NCBI GenBank assembly: GCA_947476555.1
Contig: CANJRI010000016.1
Location: forward strand, 1 to 43,306
Direction of reading: 5' to 3'
Length of the DNA stretch: 43,306 nt
Origin: Caulobacteraceae bacterium
GTDB taxonomy: Bacteria; Pseudomonadota; Alphaproteobacteria; Caulobacterales; Caulobacteraceae
A model generated the notes under the pieces. That model was given only the letters and a program-made list of their open reading frames with translations, was not told the DNA's origin and made no database searches. This document shows positions 7,114 through 15,703 of this stretch, piece after piece; positions within the stretch are counted from its first letter, which is position 1, and each line of letters starts with the position of its first letter. A program made the position numbers and the translations under genes.

Positions 7114-8214
7114 ATGCCCGATCTTCAAACGCTTGCGGATGCGACGTCCTGGTATCGGGAATGGCTCGTGGACGCCGCGCTCCCGCTTTGGGCGTCGAAG
7201 GGCTTCGATGCGCGGGCCGATCTTTTCGAGGAAGCCCTGGACCCGGACGCCACGCCGAAGGACGCGCCGCGTCGCAGCCGCGTGCAGACGCGGCTCATCT
7301 GGACTTTCGCGCGAGCCGCTGACGAAGGTCTCTCTCCGATCGGCTCCACGGTGGCCGAGCGCGCCTATGACGCATACCTGGCGGCCTATGGCCGGAGCGG
7401 CGGCTTTTTCGCACGGGTTATCGACCGAGGTGGCTCGGTCATGGACGAGACGCCCGCGCTCTACGAACAGGCGTTCACGCTATTGGCCATGGCCGCCTTG
7501 CGCGAGGCGCTTCCGCAACGCGTAGACATCACCTCCCGCGCCGCCAGCCTGCGCGAAGCGCTGGAAGGGCTTCGTCACCCGGCTGGGGGCTTCCGGGAGG
7601 CGGGTGGGCAGCCGTTTCAGGCCAATGCGCAGATGCATCTGTTGGAATCGGCTCTGGCCTGGGAACGGCTGGAGCCTGGCTGGACGGCGCTCGCCGACGA
7701 AATCGCCGGGTTGGCGCTAGACCGTTTCGTCGATCCCGTGCGCGGCCTGGTCCAGGAGTTTTTCGACACGGACTGGCGGCCGCTGCCGGACGACGCCGGC
7801 GGACTGATCGAGCCCGGACATCAGTTCGAATGGGCCTGGCTGTTGAACCAGTGGGGGCGGCGGCGCGGCGAGGGCGCGGCCCGAGCCATGGCGCGCCGGC
7901 TCTATGCGGCGGGCCTGCGCGGGATCGATCCGGCCCGGCAGGTCGCGGTCGGAAGCCTATGGAGCGACTTTCGGGTGAGGGAGCCAGTCGCCCAGATCTG
8001 GGCGCAGACTGAATTTCTGCGCGCGGCGCTGGTCTTCGACGACGAGGCGCAGGCCCTGGTCGCCGCCCGAAGCCTGGCCGCCTTCCTCGAGACGCCAACG
8101 CCGGGGCTCTGGTGGGACAGGATGGGGTCGGACGGCGCCTTCGTGGTCGAGCCGTCGCGAGGGACGGCGCTATACCATGTGCTCGGCGCGGCGCTGCCGC
8201 TCCTGGCGCGCTAG
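7114..8214 (+). CDS. AGE family epimerase/isomerase-like protein
   Basis: A 366-residue protein of the N-acylglucosamine 2-epimerase (alpha/alpha six-barrel) family, which includes sugar epimerases and mannose/glucose isomerases. Motifs typical of the barrel are visible: QTRLIWTFARA early on, QANAQMHLLES in the middle, EPGHQFEWAWLL carrying a conserved His, WAQTEFLRAA and TALYHV near the end. Relatives in this order are often annotated as mannose-6-phosphate isomerase-like. The exact substrate is unknown. The start at 7114 is tentative, with a weak ribosome site. Its stop overlaps that of the convergent DUF4402 gene. Confidence 0.85.
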   Translation: MPDLQTLADATSWYREWLVDAALPLWASKGFDARADLFEEALDPDATPKDAPRRSRVQTRLIWTFARAADEGLSPIGSTVAERAYDAYLAAYGRSGGFFARVIDRGGSVMDETPALYEQAFTLLAMAALREALPQRVDITSRAASLREALEGLRHPAGGFREAGGQPFQANAQMHLLESALAWERLEPGWTALADEIAGLALDRFVDPVRGLVQEFFDTDWRPLPDDAGGLIEPGHQFEWAWLLNQWGRRRGEGAARAMARRLYAAGLRGIDPARQVAVGSLWSDFRVREPVAQIWAQTEFLRAALVFDDEAQALVAARSLAAFLETPTPGLWWDRMGSDGAFVVEPSRGTALYHVLGAALPLLAR

Positions 8215-8747
8215 TTGTACTGGACGGTGACCACGAAGCTGCCGGAATAGGCGCCGCTTGTCGTAGCGCTGGTGACCGCCAGGACACCGCCGACGCCGAA
8301 CGTCGCCGACCCATTGTTTCCGAGACTGTTGCTCAAGGCGCCCGTGGTGGCGGTCGGGTTCAGGGTGGCGACCATGGTCTCGGCGCCTCCAGAGCGGGTC
8401 ATGGTGACATCGGGCGGCACGCTGATGGAGAAGGCCTGCCCCCCTTCGCCCCCAACGGTGAAGGTGGCCCGCGCCGCGGCGCCGCCGGAACCCGGGTTTA
8501 TGCCCGCGGCCGCGCCATCCACGGTGCGGTCGCCGGTGGCCGGATCGACCGTGATCGTGCCGGAACCCGTGATCGGCCTCACCACGGTGCCGAAGGACAG
8601 GTCGGTGTTCTTGCTCAGCACGATCGGCCGGAAGATGGTGCCGGTGCCCGCCGCGATCTCGGTGGCCGTGGCCTGGGCATAAGCTCCCTGGGCGCCGCCA
8701 AGCGCGAACAGAACTGCAAAGGCGGCGATCCGGCGAAGCAGCGTCAC
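8211..8747 (-). CDS. DUF4402 domain secreted protein
   Basis: A 178-residue exported protein. The N-terminus is a clear signal peptide (MTLLRRIAAFAVLFALGG, then AYAQA as the cleavage region). The mature part has the DUF4402 pattern: DLSFGTVVRP near the front, Gly/Thr-rich beta strands, ATFTVGGEGGQAFSI in the middle and the closing VVTVQYN. The family is thought to form a beta-sandwich surface or pilus-like subunit, but its role is not established. The start is GTG with GGAG five bases upstream. Transcription is convergent with the AGE gene. Confidence 0.85.
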   Translation of the reverse strand: MTLLRRIAAFAVLFALGGAQGAYAQATATEIAAGTGTIFRPIVLSKNTDLSFGTVVRPITGSGTITVDPATGDRTVDGAAAGINPGSGGAAARATFTVGGEGGQAFSISVPPDVTMTRSGGAETMVATLNPTATTGALSNSLGNNGSATFGVGGVLAVTSATTSGAYSGSFVVTVQYN

Positions 8748-8955
8748 AAGTCTCCAGGGCGCGGGGGAAGGGTTGAGCTTCCGCCGCCCGGCCGCGATTC
8801 AAGGGAGGGCCGCGAAACGACGCACCCCGGTCGGTGAATCATAGGCCGTGGAACCGGCCCCGCGCTAGCAACCGACGCGTGCGGGTGACTGTCCCTGGCC
8901 GGGCTTATAGAAATCCAGGCTTGGCCGCTGCGCTCGCGGGGCTTAGGGGCCGGGG

Positions 8956-9729
8956 ATGGATCCCGATTTCTGGTTGTTCGCGTTCGTGGGTTTCGCCGGC
9001 CAGCTCGTCGATGGGGCGCTGGGGATGGCGTACGGCGTGATCTCGACGACCGCCCTGTTGAGCGCGGGCGTCAGCCCGGCCAACGCCTCGGCCAGCGTTC
9101 ACGCGGCGAAGATGTTCACCGGCGTGGCCTCAGGGGCTTCGCATGTGGCGCACGGCAACGTCGACTGGCGGCTTCTGGCCCTGCTTTCCGGTGGCGGCGT
9201 GCTGGGCGGTGTGCTCGGGGCCTATGTCCTGACCTCCATCGACGGAGAGAAGGTCAAACCCTTCGTCATCGCCTGGCTCGGGTTGATGGGCCTGGTGATC
9301 CTCTACCGCGCCTGGAAGGGGACGCGGCCAAAGGTGTTTTCCTGGAAGGGACCATTTCCGCTGGGCCTGGTGGGCGGCTTCTTCGACGCCATCGGCGGGG
9401 GCGGCTGGGGTCCGGTGGTCACGTCCAGCCTGATGGGCGCGGGAGCCGATCCGCGCAAATCGATCGGCACCACCAACACGGCCGAGCTGTTCGTCGCGAC
9501 CGCGACCTCGGCGGCCTTCCTCGCGGCCCTGCTCAGCGGCCACTGGGAAACCGCCGGCCTGCGCGATCTCCTATGGTCCGTCGGCGGATTGATAGCCGGC
9601 GGGATCGTCGCCGCGCCGATCGCCGGGTGGATGACCAAGATACTGCCGCTCCGCGCCCTGACCTGGCTGGTGGGGGCGCTGGTCTTGGTCCTCGCCCTCT
9701 GGCAGGGCTGGGTCCTGTGGGCAGGCTGA
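8956..9729 (+). CDS. TSUP family transporter (TauE/SafE-like)
   Basis: A 257-residue inner-membrane protein with about eight hydrophobic segments, of the TauE/SafE (TSUP) family that exports sulfite, sulfoacetate or related anions. Both internal repeats show the family motifs: FAGQLVDGALGMAYGV at the N-terminus and GFFDAIGGGGWGPVVTSSLM at about 138-157. The proton- or anion-path Gly-rich turn is intact. No sulfur genes adjoin it, so the substrate is open; cysE lies 15 kb away. Confidence 0.92.
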   Translation: MDPDFWLFAFVGFAGQLVDGALGMAYGVISTTALLSAGVSPANASASVHAAKMFTGVASGASHVAHGNVDWRLLALLSGGGVLGGVLGAYVLTSIDGEKVKPFVIAWLGLMGLVILYRAWKGTRPKVFSWKGPFPLGLVGGFFDAIGGGGWGPVVTSSLMGAGADPRKSIGTTNTAELFVATATSAAFLAALLSGHWETAGLRDLLWSVGGLIAGGIVAAPIAGWMTKILPLRALTWLVGALVLVLALWQGWVLWAG

Positions 9730-9815
9730 TCCGTCGGGAGTGGACATCGCCGGGCGTTTGACGCGCGCCTGTACCGGCTTCCACTTGTGGCGGTCACACT
9801 CTAGTCAGGCTGGCG

Positions 9816-11105
9816 ATGGTCGATAATCCATTCATCAAACGCCCCGCGCGCATCGCCGTGCTCGGCCTGGGTTACGTGGGGTTGCCGCTGGCGGTGGCTT
9901 TCGCCGCGGCCCATGACGTCCTGGGCTTCGACATCGGCCGGGCGCGGATCGACGGCTTGCGCCGGGGCGAGGACCGCACCCTTGAGGTGACTCCCGAGGC
10001 CCTGGCCGCCGCGGCGCGGCTGGCCTTCACCACCGATCCGCGGGATCTGGTCGGCTGCGACGTCTTCATCGTCACGGTGCCGACACCCATCGACGCCTAC
10101 AAACGCCCCGACCTTTCGGCGCTGATGGCGGCCAGCCGCACGGTGGGGGGGGCGATCCGCCCGGGCGGGGTGGTGATCTACGAATCCACCGTCTACCCCG
10201 GCGCCACCGAGGAGGATTGCGCACCCGTGGTGGCGGCGGTGTCCGGCCTGAAGGCCAACCGGGATTTCTTCCTGGGCTACAGCCCCGAACGGGCCAATCC
10301 AGGCGACCCCGAGCATCGGCTCGAGAATATCGTCAAGGTGACTGCCGGCTCGACGCCCGAGGCCGCGGATTTCGTGGACGCGCTCTACGCCTCGGTGGTG
10401 AAGGCCGGCACCCACCGGGCGCCGTCGATCCGGGTCGCCGAGGCGGCGAAGGTGATCGAGAACACGCAGCGCGACCTGAACATCGCCCTGGTCAATGAAT
10501 TCGCGCTGATCTTCCACCGTCTGGGCGTCGACACCCAGGAAGTGCTGGCGGCGGCGTCCACCAAATGGAATTTCCTGAACTTCCGGCCCGGCCTGGTGGG
10601 CGGTCACTGCATCGGCGTCGATCCCTATTACCTGACCCACAAGGCCGAGGCGGTCGGCTACCGCCCGGAGGTGATCCTGGCCGGTCGCCGGATCAACGAC
10701 GGCATGGGCGGCCATGTGGCCCGTGAGCTGGTCAAGGCGATGATCGGCCAAGGCACGCCGGTGAAAGGCGCGAGGATCCTGGTGCTCGGCCTGGCCTTCA
10801 AGGAGAACACGCCGGACCTGCGCAACACCCGGGTGATCGACATCATCCGCGAGCTCACCGACTACGGCGCGAAGATCGACGTCTGGGACCCTTGGATCGC
10901 CTCGGAGGAGGCCGAGGCGGAGTACGGCCTGACCCTCACGGCCGCGCCGGTCGCCGGCGACTACGACGGCCTGGTGCTGGCCGTCGGCCACCGCCAGTTC
11001 CTGGAGCTGGGACCGGAGAAGCTGCGGGCGCTCGGCAAGCCGGGGGCGGTGATCTTCGACGTCAAGGCGCTCCTGCCGAGGCAGGCGTCCGACCTGCGCC
11101 TCTAG
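9816..11105 (+). CDS. Nucleotide-sugar dehydrogenase (UDP-GlcNAc/GalNAc 6-dehydrogenase type)
   Basis: A 429-residue enzyme of the UDP-glucose/GDP-mannose dehydrogenase family. It oxidises C6 of a UDP-sugar to a carboxylate with two NAD+. Visible are the Rossmann motif GLGYVGLPLA (about 17-26), the central helix with KVIENTQRDLNIALVNE, and the catalytic Cys265 in GGHCIGVDPYYLTHKAE. The C-terminal domain has LGLAFKENTPDLRNTR. This pattern is that of TviB/WbpO-like enzymes making UDP-N-acetyl-galactosaminuronate or -glucosaminuronate rather than UDP-glucuronate. It faces the UDP-glucuronate epimerase gene, so both probably serve an envelope polysaccharide. Confidence 0.92.
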   Translation: MVDNPFIKRPARIAVLGLGYVGLPLAVAFAAAHDVLGFDIGRARIDGLRRGEDRTLEVTPEALAAAARLAFTTDPRDLVGCDVFIVTVPTPIDAYKRPDLSALMAASRTVGGAIRPGGVVIYESTVYPGATEEDCAPVVAAVSGLKANRDFFLGYSPERANPGDPEHRLENIVKVTAGSTPEAADFVDALYASVVKAGTHRAPSIRVAEAAKVIENTQRDLNIALVNEFALIFHRLGVDTQEVLAAASTKWNFLNFRPGLVGGHCIGVDPYYLTHKAEAVGYRPEVILAGRRINDGMGGHVARELVKAMIGQGTPVKGARILVLGLAFKENTPDLRNTRVIDIIRELTDYGAKIDVWDPWIASEEAEAEYGLTLTAAPVAGDYDGLVLAVGHRQFLELGPEKLRALGKPGAVIFDVKALLPRQASDLRL

Positions 11106-11182
11106 GCGCCTGATCAGGAGGCGCCGCGCACCGGAAATGGGCGCCAGCGGCCGTTGGAGAGACTTCAGGTTATCAATGGTCA

Positions 11183-11287
11183 GGAAACGCTTCCACCCCA
11201 GCGGGGTCGGAGGCAGGGTGATCTCGCCCTTCGGGGCGTTTCCTCCCTAAACTGACCGCGCTCCGCAACGGGCGCGGTCTTTTTTTG
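11183..11287 (+). ncRNA. Candidate small RNA with terminator
   Basis: GGAAACGC (11183-11190) pairs perfectly with GCGTTTCC (11236-11243). Inside lies ACCCC-AGC-GGGGT, and a competing CGCCC-TTCG-GGGCG hairpin (11225-11238) shares bases with the outer stem. A C/U-rich single strand, TCCTCCCTAAACT, follows before the terminator hairpin. Just upstream, TTGGAG (11154-11159) and TATCAA (11171-11176) may form a promoter, putting the start near 11183. The exposed CCUCC would complement ribosome binding sites, as in many antisense-type sRNAs. The structure is visible; the function is inference. Confidence 0.4.
11254..11286 (+). terminator. Strong intrinsic terminator
   Basis: GACCGCGC (11254-11261) pairs with GCGCGGTC (11272-11279) around a 10-base loop and is followed by seven T. 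It reads on the plus strand. It may end the nucleotide-sugar dehydrogenase transcript, a separate small RNA, or both, and it protects the convergent epimerase gene. Confidence 0.85.
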
Positions 11288-11312
11288 GGGCCGGGGCCGG
11301 GCGCGGAAGCAG

Positions 11313-12326
11313 CTAGCGGTCGCCGTAGTATTCCAGATACCAGTCGACGAAACGGCCCACGCCGACCTCGACGGGCGTGTTCGGGGTGTAGTCGAGCACG
11401 CGGTGGGTTTCCTCGACGTCAGCCTCGGTGCGGGCCACGTCGCCGGCTTGCATGGGCAGCAGGTTGAGCGTGGCCTTGCGGCCCAGCTTTTCCTCGAGAA
11501 CCTGGATGTAGCGCATGAGCTCCACGCGCCGCCCGCCGCCGAGGTTGAGCAATCTCCAGGGCGCCACGCCGCTAGTAGCGGGGTCCGGCGCCTCGGCGCG
11601 CCAGGCGGGGTCCGGGGCCGGTGGGCGCGGGATGGCGGCGACGAGGCCCTCGACGATGTCGTCCACATAGGTGAAGTCGCGTTGCATCCGCCCCTCGCCG
11701 TAGACGTCGATGGGTTGGCCCTCGAGGATCGCCTTGGTGAACTTGAACAGCGCCATGTCGGGCCGCCCCCACGGCCCGTAGACGGTGAAGAAGCGGAACC
11801 CGGTGGCTGGCACCCCGAACAGGTGCGCGTAGGCGTGGGCCATGCCCTCGTTGGCGAGCTTGGTCGCCGCGTAGAGGGTGATCGGGTGGTTGGCGCTGTC
11901 GTGGATGTTGAACGGCAGGGCGCCGTTGGCGCCGTAGGCCGAACTCGTGGAGGCGAAGACCAGGTGCCGGGGTTGAACCGCGCGGCAGCCTTCCAGGATG
12001 TTCAGGAAGCCGACGACGTTGGAGTCCACATAGACCTCTGGCTTCTCCAGGCTGTAGCGGACGCCCGCCTGGGCCGCGAGGTTGACCACCGCCTCGGGTC
12101 GGATCTCGGCGAACAGCGCCGCGATGGCGTCGCGGTCGACCAGATCCAGGTGCGCGTGCCGGTAGCGCGGATCGGCCTCCAATAGCGCCAGACGGTCGGC
12201 CTTGAGGCGGGGGTCGTAGTAGGGGTTCAGGTTGTCGACGCCGACGACCTCATGGCCCAGCGCCAGTAACCGCCGGCTCAGGTGGAAGCCGATGAAACCG
12301 GCCGAACCCGTCACCAAGATCGCCAA
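11313..12326 (-). CDS. UDP-glucuronate 4-epimerase family protein
   Basis: A 337-residue extended short-chain dehydrogenase of the UDP-glucuronate 4-epimerase (Cap1J/LspL) type, making UDP-galacturonate for surface polysaccharide. The NAD-binding GSAGFIG (7-13) is followed by the diagnostic VDNLNPYYDPRLKADR (30-45). The catalytic set is Ser128/Ser129 in STSSAYG with Tyr152 and Lys156 in LYAATK. The C-terminal substrate domain is complete. It is the last gene of a minus-strand run after the GT2 gene (51-base gap) and TonB receptor. Confidence 0.92.
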   Translation of the reverse strand: MAILVTGSAGFIGFHLSRRLLALGHEVVGVDNLNPYYDPRLKADRLALLEADPRYRHAHLDLVDRDAIAALFAEIRPEAVVNLAAQAGVRYSLEKPEVYVDSNVVGFLNILEGCRAVQPRHLVFASTSSAYGANGALPFNIHDSANHPITLYAATKLANEGMAHAYAHLFGVPATGFRFFTVYGPWGRPDMALFKFTKAILEGQPIDVYGEGRMQRDFTYVDDIVEGLVAAIPRPPAPDPAWRAEAPDPATSGVAPWRLLNLGGGRRVELMRYIQVLEEKLGRKATLNLLPMQAGDVARTEADVEETHRVLDYTPNTPVEVGVGRFVDWYLEYYGDR

Positions 12327-12377
12327 TGGACTGTCCTATCCCGCTCGTCCGCCTGAGGACGGTGTCATAGCGGGATT

Positions 12378-13205
12378 TCAGCGCGCCCCGAAACCCACGG
12401 CTTTCGGAAGCGGCGCCGCGTCTTGCGGGACGAGCGGGCGTTCGCGCCGGCGGGCCTGCAACTCCCGGGACCGCAGATTGGCCAACACCGGATCGAGGCC
12501 GCTCAGCAACGCCGCTAGCATGCCTAGTCGGCCTTCGCGCCAGCCGCTGCGCAACAGCAGGCCGGAGAAAAACGCGCCCACCCCGCGCGCCACGGCCACC
12601 GGTGCGCCGGTCCGCACGCCGGCGTCGGCAAGGTCCTCGGCGCGGAGCCCGTTCTGGCGATTGAAGCGTTCCAGCACCTCGCCGATGTCGCGGCCGAGGT
12701 CGCGGCGCAGCGCTCCGGTGAGCATGCCCATCCGGTGTCCGGAGATGACGCGGCCGGCGTCAATCCGACCACCCGTCCACGCCTTGGCGCCCCGCCGGAA
12801 CAGCCGAGCGCCGCCGCCTCCGAGCGCCGGCGACCACCCGTGGCGCACACGCTCGGCCCCGATGTAGTTGTCGATGGACAGGCTGAAGGCGTCGCAGGTG
12901 GGGCGAGCCTGGAGCGTGGCGCGGATTTCCCAGGCGAGGGCGCTTTCCACCCGCTCGTCGGGCTCGATCTCCAGGATCCATTCGCCAGAACAGGCGGCCT
13001 CGCCGGCCCGTTTGCGATGGCCTTCCAGGGGAAAGATGCCGTCGATCACCACGGCCCCGGCCCGGCGGGCGATCTCCCGCGTACGGTCGGTGCAGCTGTC
13101 GGCCACCACCACGATCTCGTCACAGAAGGACAGCCGCCGCAGGCAATCGCCCAGCCGCGCCTCCTGGTTATGGGCGCATACCAGCGCCGAGATCCTGACT
13201 CCCAC
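12378..13205 (-). CDS. Family 2 glycosyltransferase
   Basis: A 275-residue GT-A glycosyltransferase of the WaaE/KdtX-like GT2 group, probably decorating lipopolysaccharide or another envelope glycan. The first strand RISALVCAHNQEARLGDCL and the FCDEIVVVADSCTDRT nucleotide-binding stretch are typical. The metal-binding DXD position reads EIEPDERV at about residues 89-96, one Asp short of the usual motif but common in this subgroup. The start is a GTG at 13205 with GGGAGG six bases ahead. A much longer open frame upstream runs antisense through the receptor gene and is not real. The C-terminus is basic. Confidence 0.85.
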   Translation of the reverse strand: MGVRISALVCAHNQEARLGDCLRRLSFCDEIVVVADSCTDRTREIARRAGAVVIDGIFPLEGHRKRAGEAACSGEWILEIEPDERVESALAWEIRATLQARPTCDAFSLSIDNYIGAERVRHGWSPALGGGGARLFRRGAKAWTGGRIDAGRVISGHRMGMLTGALRRDLGRDIGEVLERFNRQNGLRAEDLADAGVRTGAPVAVARGVGAFFSGLLLRSGWREGRLGMLAALLSGLDPVLANLRSRELQARRRERPLVPQDAAPLPKAVGFGAR

Positions 13206-13282
13206 GGATAACCTCCCGTCCTCCCCGTGTGAGTTAGACGCCGCGGACGGTCCCGCCCCCCCATCGGGCGGGGTGGAATTGT

Positions 13283-15643
13283 TCAGAGGTCGTAAGCCAA
13301 CTTCAGGCCCACCGTGCGGGGCCGCTGAGGCGTCACTTGCCGCACCTCGCTGAAGCTGAATGGATTGCCGTAGGCGAAGGTGTCTTCGTCGGAGTTCAGC
13401 GGGTTGGATACGAAGAGCGTCGCGCTCCAGCGATCGGCGGCCGCCTGGGCCGAAAGCCGAACCCGCAGATAGTGGCCCATGCGGGGAGCCAGGGCGGCGT
13501 CGAACGACAGGGTCGAGCGGCCGATGTAGCTGGCCTCGCCGGTCAGGCGCAGGGTCATGTCCCCCGCCAGGGGCCGCTGATAGATGGCGAGCACACCGCC
13601 GGAAACCTGCGGCACGCCGGGCAGGGTCGGTGTGACCTGCGGGGCAAAGTCGGGGTTGGGATTGCGGATGCGCGACTTCGAAAGCAGGCCGCTGAGCTGC
13701 ATGGAGAGCCCGAAGTCCCATTCGTAGCCGACCTCGCCCTCGAGTCCCACGACCCGCGCATCGCCGACGTTGCCGGTGTAGGCCAGCCCGCTGGGCCGGT
13801 ATTGGTCGGTCTGCAGCCGGGACCAATCGGCCCAGTAGGCGGCCGTGCGAACGGCCAGGCGCCGGTCGAGGAGGCGCAGCTTGGCGCCGACCTCGTAATT
13901 GCGGAGCCGGTCGGGCGCGAAGGTGGTCCGGCTGGGCCTTATCGCCAGGATGCCGCCCGAGTTGAATCCGCCGGGGCGATAGCCCTCGGAGAACAGGACA
14001 TAGATCATGTCCCCGTCAGCGTCCTCCCGCTGGACGGACAGGGTGGGTGACAGGCCTTGGAAGGCGCGGGCGCTGTCGAACGCCCGCGATTCGCCGGGCG
14101 GGGCGACCGTGACGTCGGCGGAGGTGCCCACCCGGCTTTCGAACAGCCGGGCTCCGACGGAGGCGGTCCACTCCGGGGTGATCTCCAGCGACCCCTCGCC
14201 ATAGACGGCCAGCTCACGCAGCCGGTCGCGCCGCGCCTCGATGTAGACGAGCCGCTGGGGACCGTCCTGCGGATCGATCGCCAGGGTGGAGGGCGTGCGT
14301 TCCTGGCTCGTCGAGGCGAAGGCGCCGACGAGCCAGCTGAACCGCGATCCGTTCGCCGAGCGCAGGACCACGTCCTGCGCCCACATGCCGACGCGCGCGC
14401 TCTCCACATAGAGACCGACGTCGCCCGGCGCCGCGCCGAAGGTGCGCACCACCATGGTGGCGTCGTACTGGCTGGAAAAGCTGTGGCTCACGTGGGCTGT
14501 CGAGGCCACGAGGCTGGCCCAGCCGAGATCGCCGGTCAGGGTCGCCGCCCGATGGTCGATGTCGTTGTCGTGTGTCTCGCGCACGCGGTTCGCCCGCTGG
14601 CCGCCCGTCACATACTGGGTGTCGTTCGACCGCAGGTGCTGGGTCACGGCGGTCAGGTCGAGCCGCCAGGTCTCGTCCAGGCGGACCCGCAAGGCGGCCC
14701 GCGCCCCCTTCCGCATGGTCTCGTCAACGTTGGCCACGCCGAGGTTCACGTCGTCGAGGTAGCCACCCTTGCGGTCGTGGTAGGCCACCACCCGCAGGGC
14801 GGCCCGGCCCGGGATGAGCGGCAGGCTGAGATAACCTTCGATCTCCTTGCTGGGGGCGCCGCCGACGGTGTCGGCGGCGGATCCGGCGATCCCGGCTTCC
14901 ACCTGCTCCAGGTCGGGCTTGCGGGTCACGATCCGGTAGACCCCGGCGAGCGCGCCGGAGCCGTAAAGGGCGCCCTGTGGCCCCCGCACAACCTCGATCC
15001 GGTCGAGGTCCACGAGCCGCAGGTCGGGATCGGGGGCGTTGTAGTTGATCGGGGCGTCGTCGAGGTAGGTGGAGACGGTCGAGCGGGTGCGGCCGGTGAA
15101 GGCGCCGTCCGACAGGCCCCGGATCAGTAGCTTGTCCCGGCCGGGACCGAGGTTCGTGGTCAGCACGCCGGCCACCTGTCCGGCGGTCTGGCTGACGTCC
15201 ACGGCGCCCGTCAGGGCGAGCTGGTCCCGGGATATGGCGCTGACCGAGGCGGCGAGGTGCTCCACGCTGGCCGGCCGTTTGGTGGCCGTGACCACCAGTT
15301 CGGTCACCAGCATCGGTGCGCCCACCGGCTCGCGGGCAGGCGGCAGCATCGGCCGGTCGGGGGGGATCGCTGAGATCCGGACCGTGCGGGGATCGACGAT
15401 TCGGTGGCGGCAGGGTGCGCCGCGGAGCAGGAGGTCGAGGGCCTCAGCCAGGGCATAGCGGCCGGAAAGGCCCATCGCCCCGCCGGGCCCGCATGCGGAG
15501 GTGCCGACGATCGAAACATTGGCCTGGACGCCCAGATCAATGAGGGCGTCGGCGTAGCCCTTCGCCGGGATCGACAGTCGATGGCGCGTATCGGCCGCCT
15601 CCGCGCGGCCGACCACGCACGCCAGGACCACGCCGCCCAGCAA
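13283..15643 (-). CDS. TonB-dependent receptor with N-terminal STN signalling domain
   Basis: An outer-membrane receptor of at least 786 residues. After a signal peptide (ending near AEAAD) comes a secretin/TonB N-terminal (STN) domain at about 20-95, which contacts FecR-type anti-sigma factors. A plug domain follows, starting near VTELVVTATKRP and including RIEVVRGPQGALYGSGALAG, then a 22-strand barrel. It is FecA-like in layout and preceded by fecR- and fecI-like genes, so it is probably induced by its own ligand. The ligand is unknown. The start is uncertain. The listed TTG omits an Arg-Arg segment (LTRRVTPFW) encoded just upstream, and the only near-cognate start there is CTG at 15673. 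Confidence 0.93.
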   Translation of the reverse strand: MLGGVVLACVVGRAEAADTRHRLSIPAKGYADALIDLGVQANVSIVGTSACGPGGAMGLSGRYALAEALDLLLRGAPCRHRIVDPRTVRISAIPPDRPMLPPAREPVGAPMLVTELVVTATKRPASVEHLAASVSAISRDQLALTGAVDVSQTAGQVAGVLTTNLGPGRDKLLIRGLSDGAFTGRTRSTVSTYLDDAPINYNAPDPDLRLVDLDRIEVVRGPQGALYGSGALAGVYRIVTRKPDLEQVEAGIAGSAADTVGGAPSKEIEGYLSLPLIPGRAALRVVAYHDRKGGYLDDVNLGVANVDETMRKGARAALRVRLDETWRLDLTAVTQHLRSNDTQYVTGGQRANRVRETHDNDIDHRAATLTGDLGWASLVASTAHVSHSFSSQYDATMVVRTFGAAPGDVGLYVESARVGMWAQDVVLRSANGSRFSWLVGAFASTSQERTPSTLAIDPQDGPQRLVYIEARRDRLRELAVYGEGSLEITPEWTASVGARLFESRVGTSADVTVAPPGESRAFDSARAFQGLSPTLSVQREDADGDMIYVLFSEGYRPGGFNSGGILAIRPSRTTFAPDRLRNYEVGAKLRLLDRRLAVRTAAYWADWSRLQTDQYRPSGLAYTGNVGDARVVGLEGEVGYEWDFGLSMQLSGLLSKSRIRNPNPDFAPQVTPTLPGVPQVSGGVLAIYQRPLAGDMTLRLTGEASYIGRSTLSFDAALAPRMGHYLRVRLSAQAAADRWSATLFVSNPLNSDEDTFAYGNPFSFSEVRQVTPQRPRTVGLKLAYDL

Positions 15644-15703
15644 CGTCCAGAAAGGCGTAACCCGCCTTGTCAGCCCGCAACCCCAATGAACCCCGGGCGC
15701 GCT

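Noticed and set aside
13206..13826. Upstream extension of the GT2 frame
   Set aside because: It is antisense-like translation within the TonB receptor region with no homology. The GTG at 13205 with a good ribosome site explains the gene.
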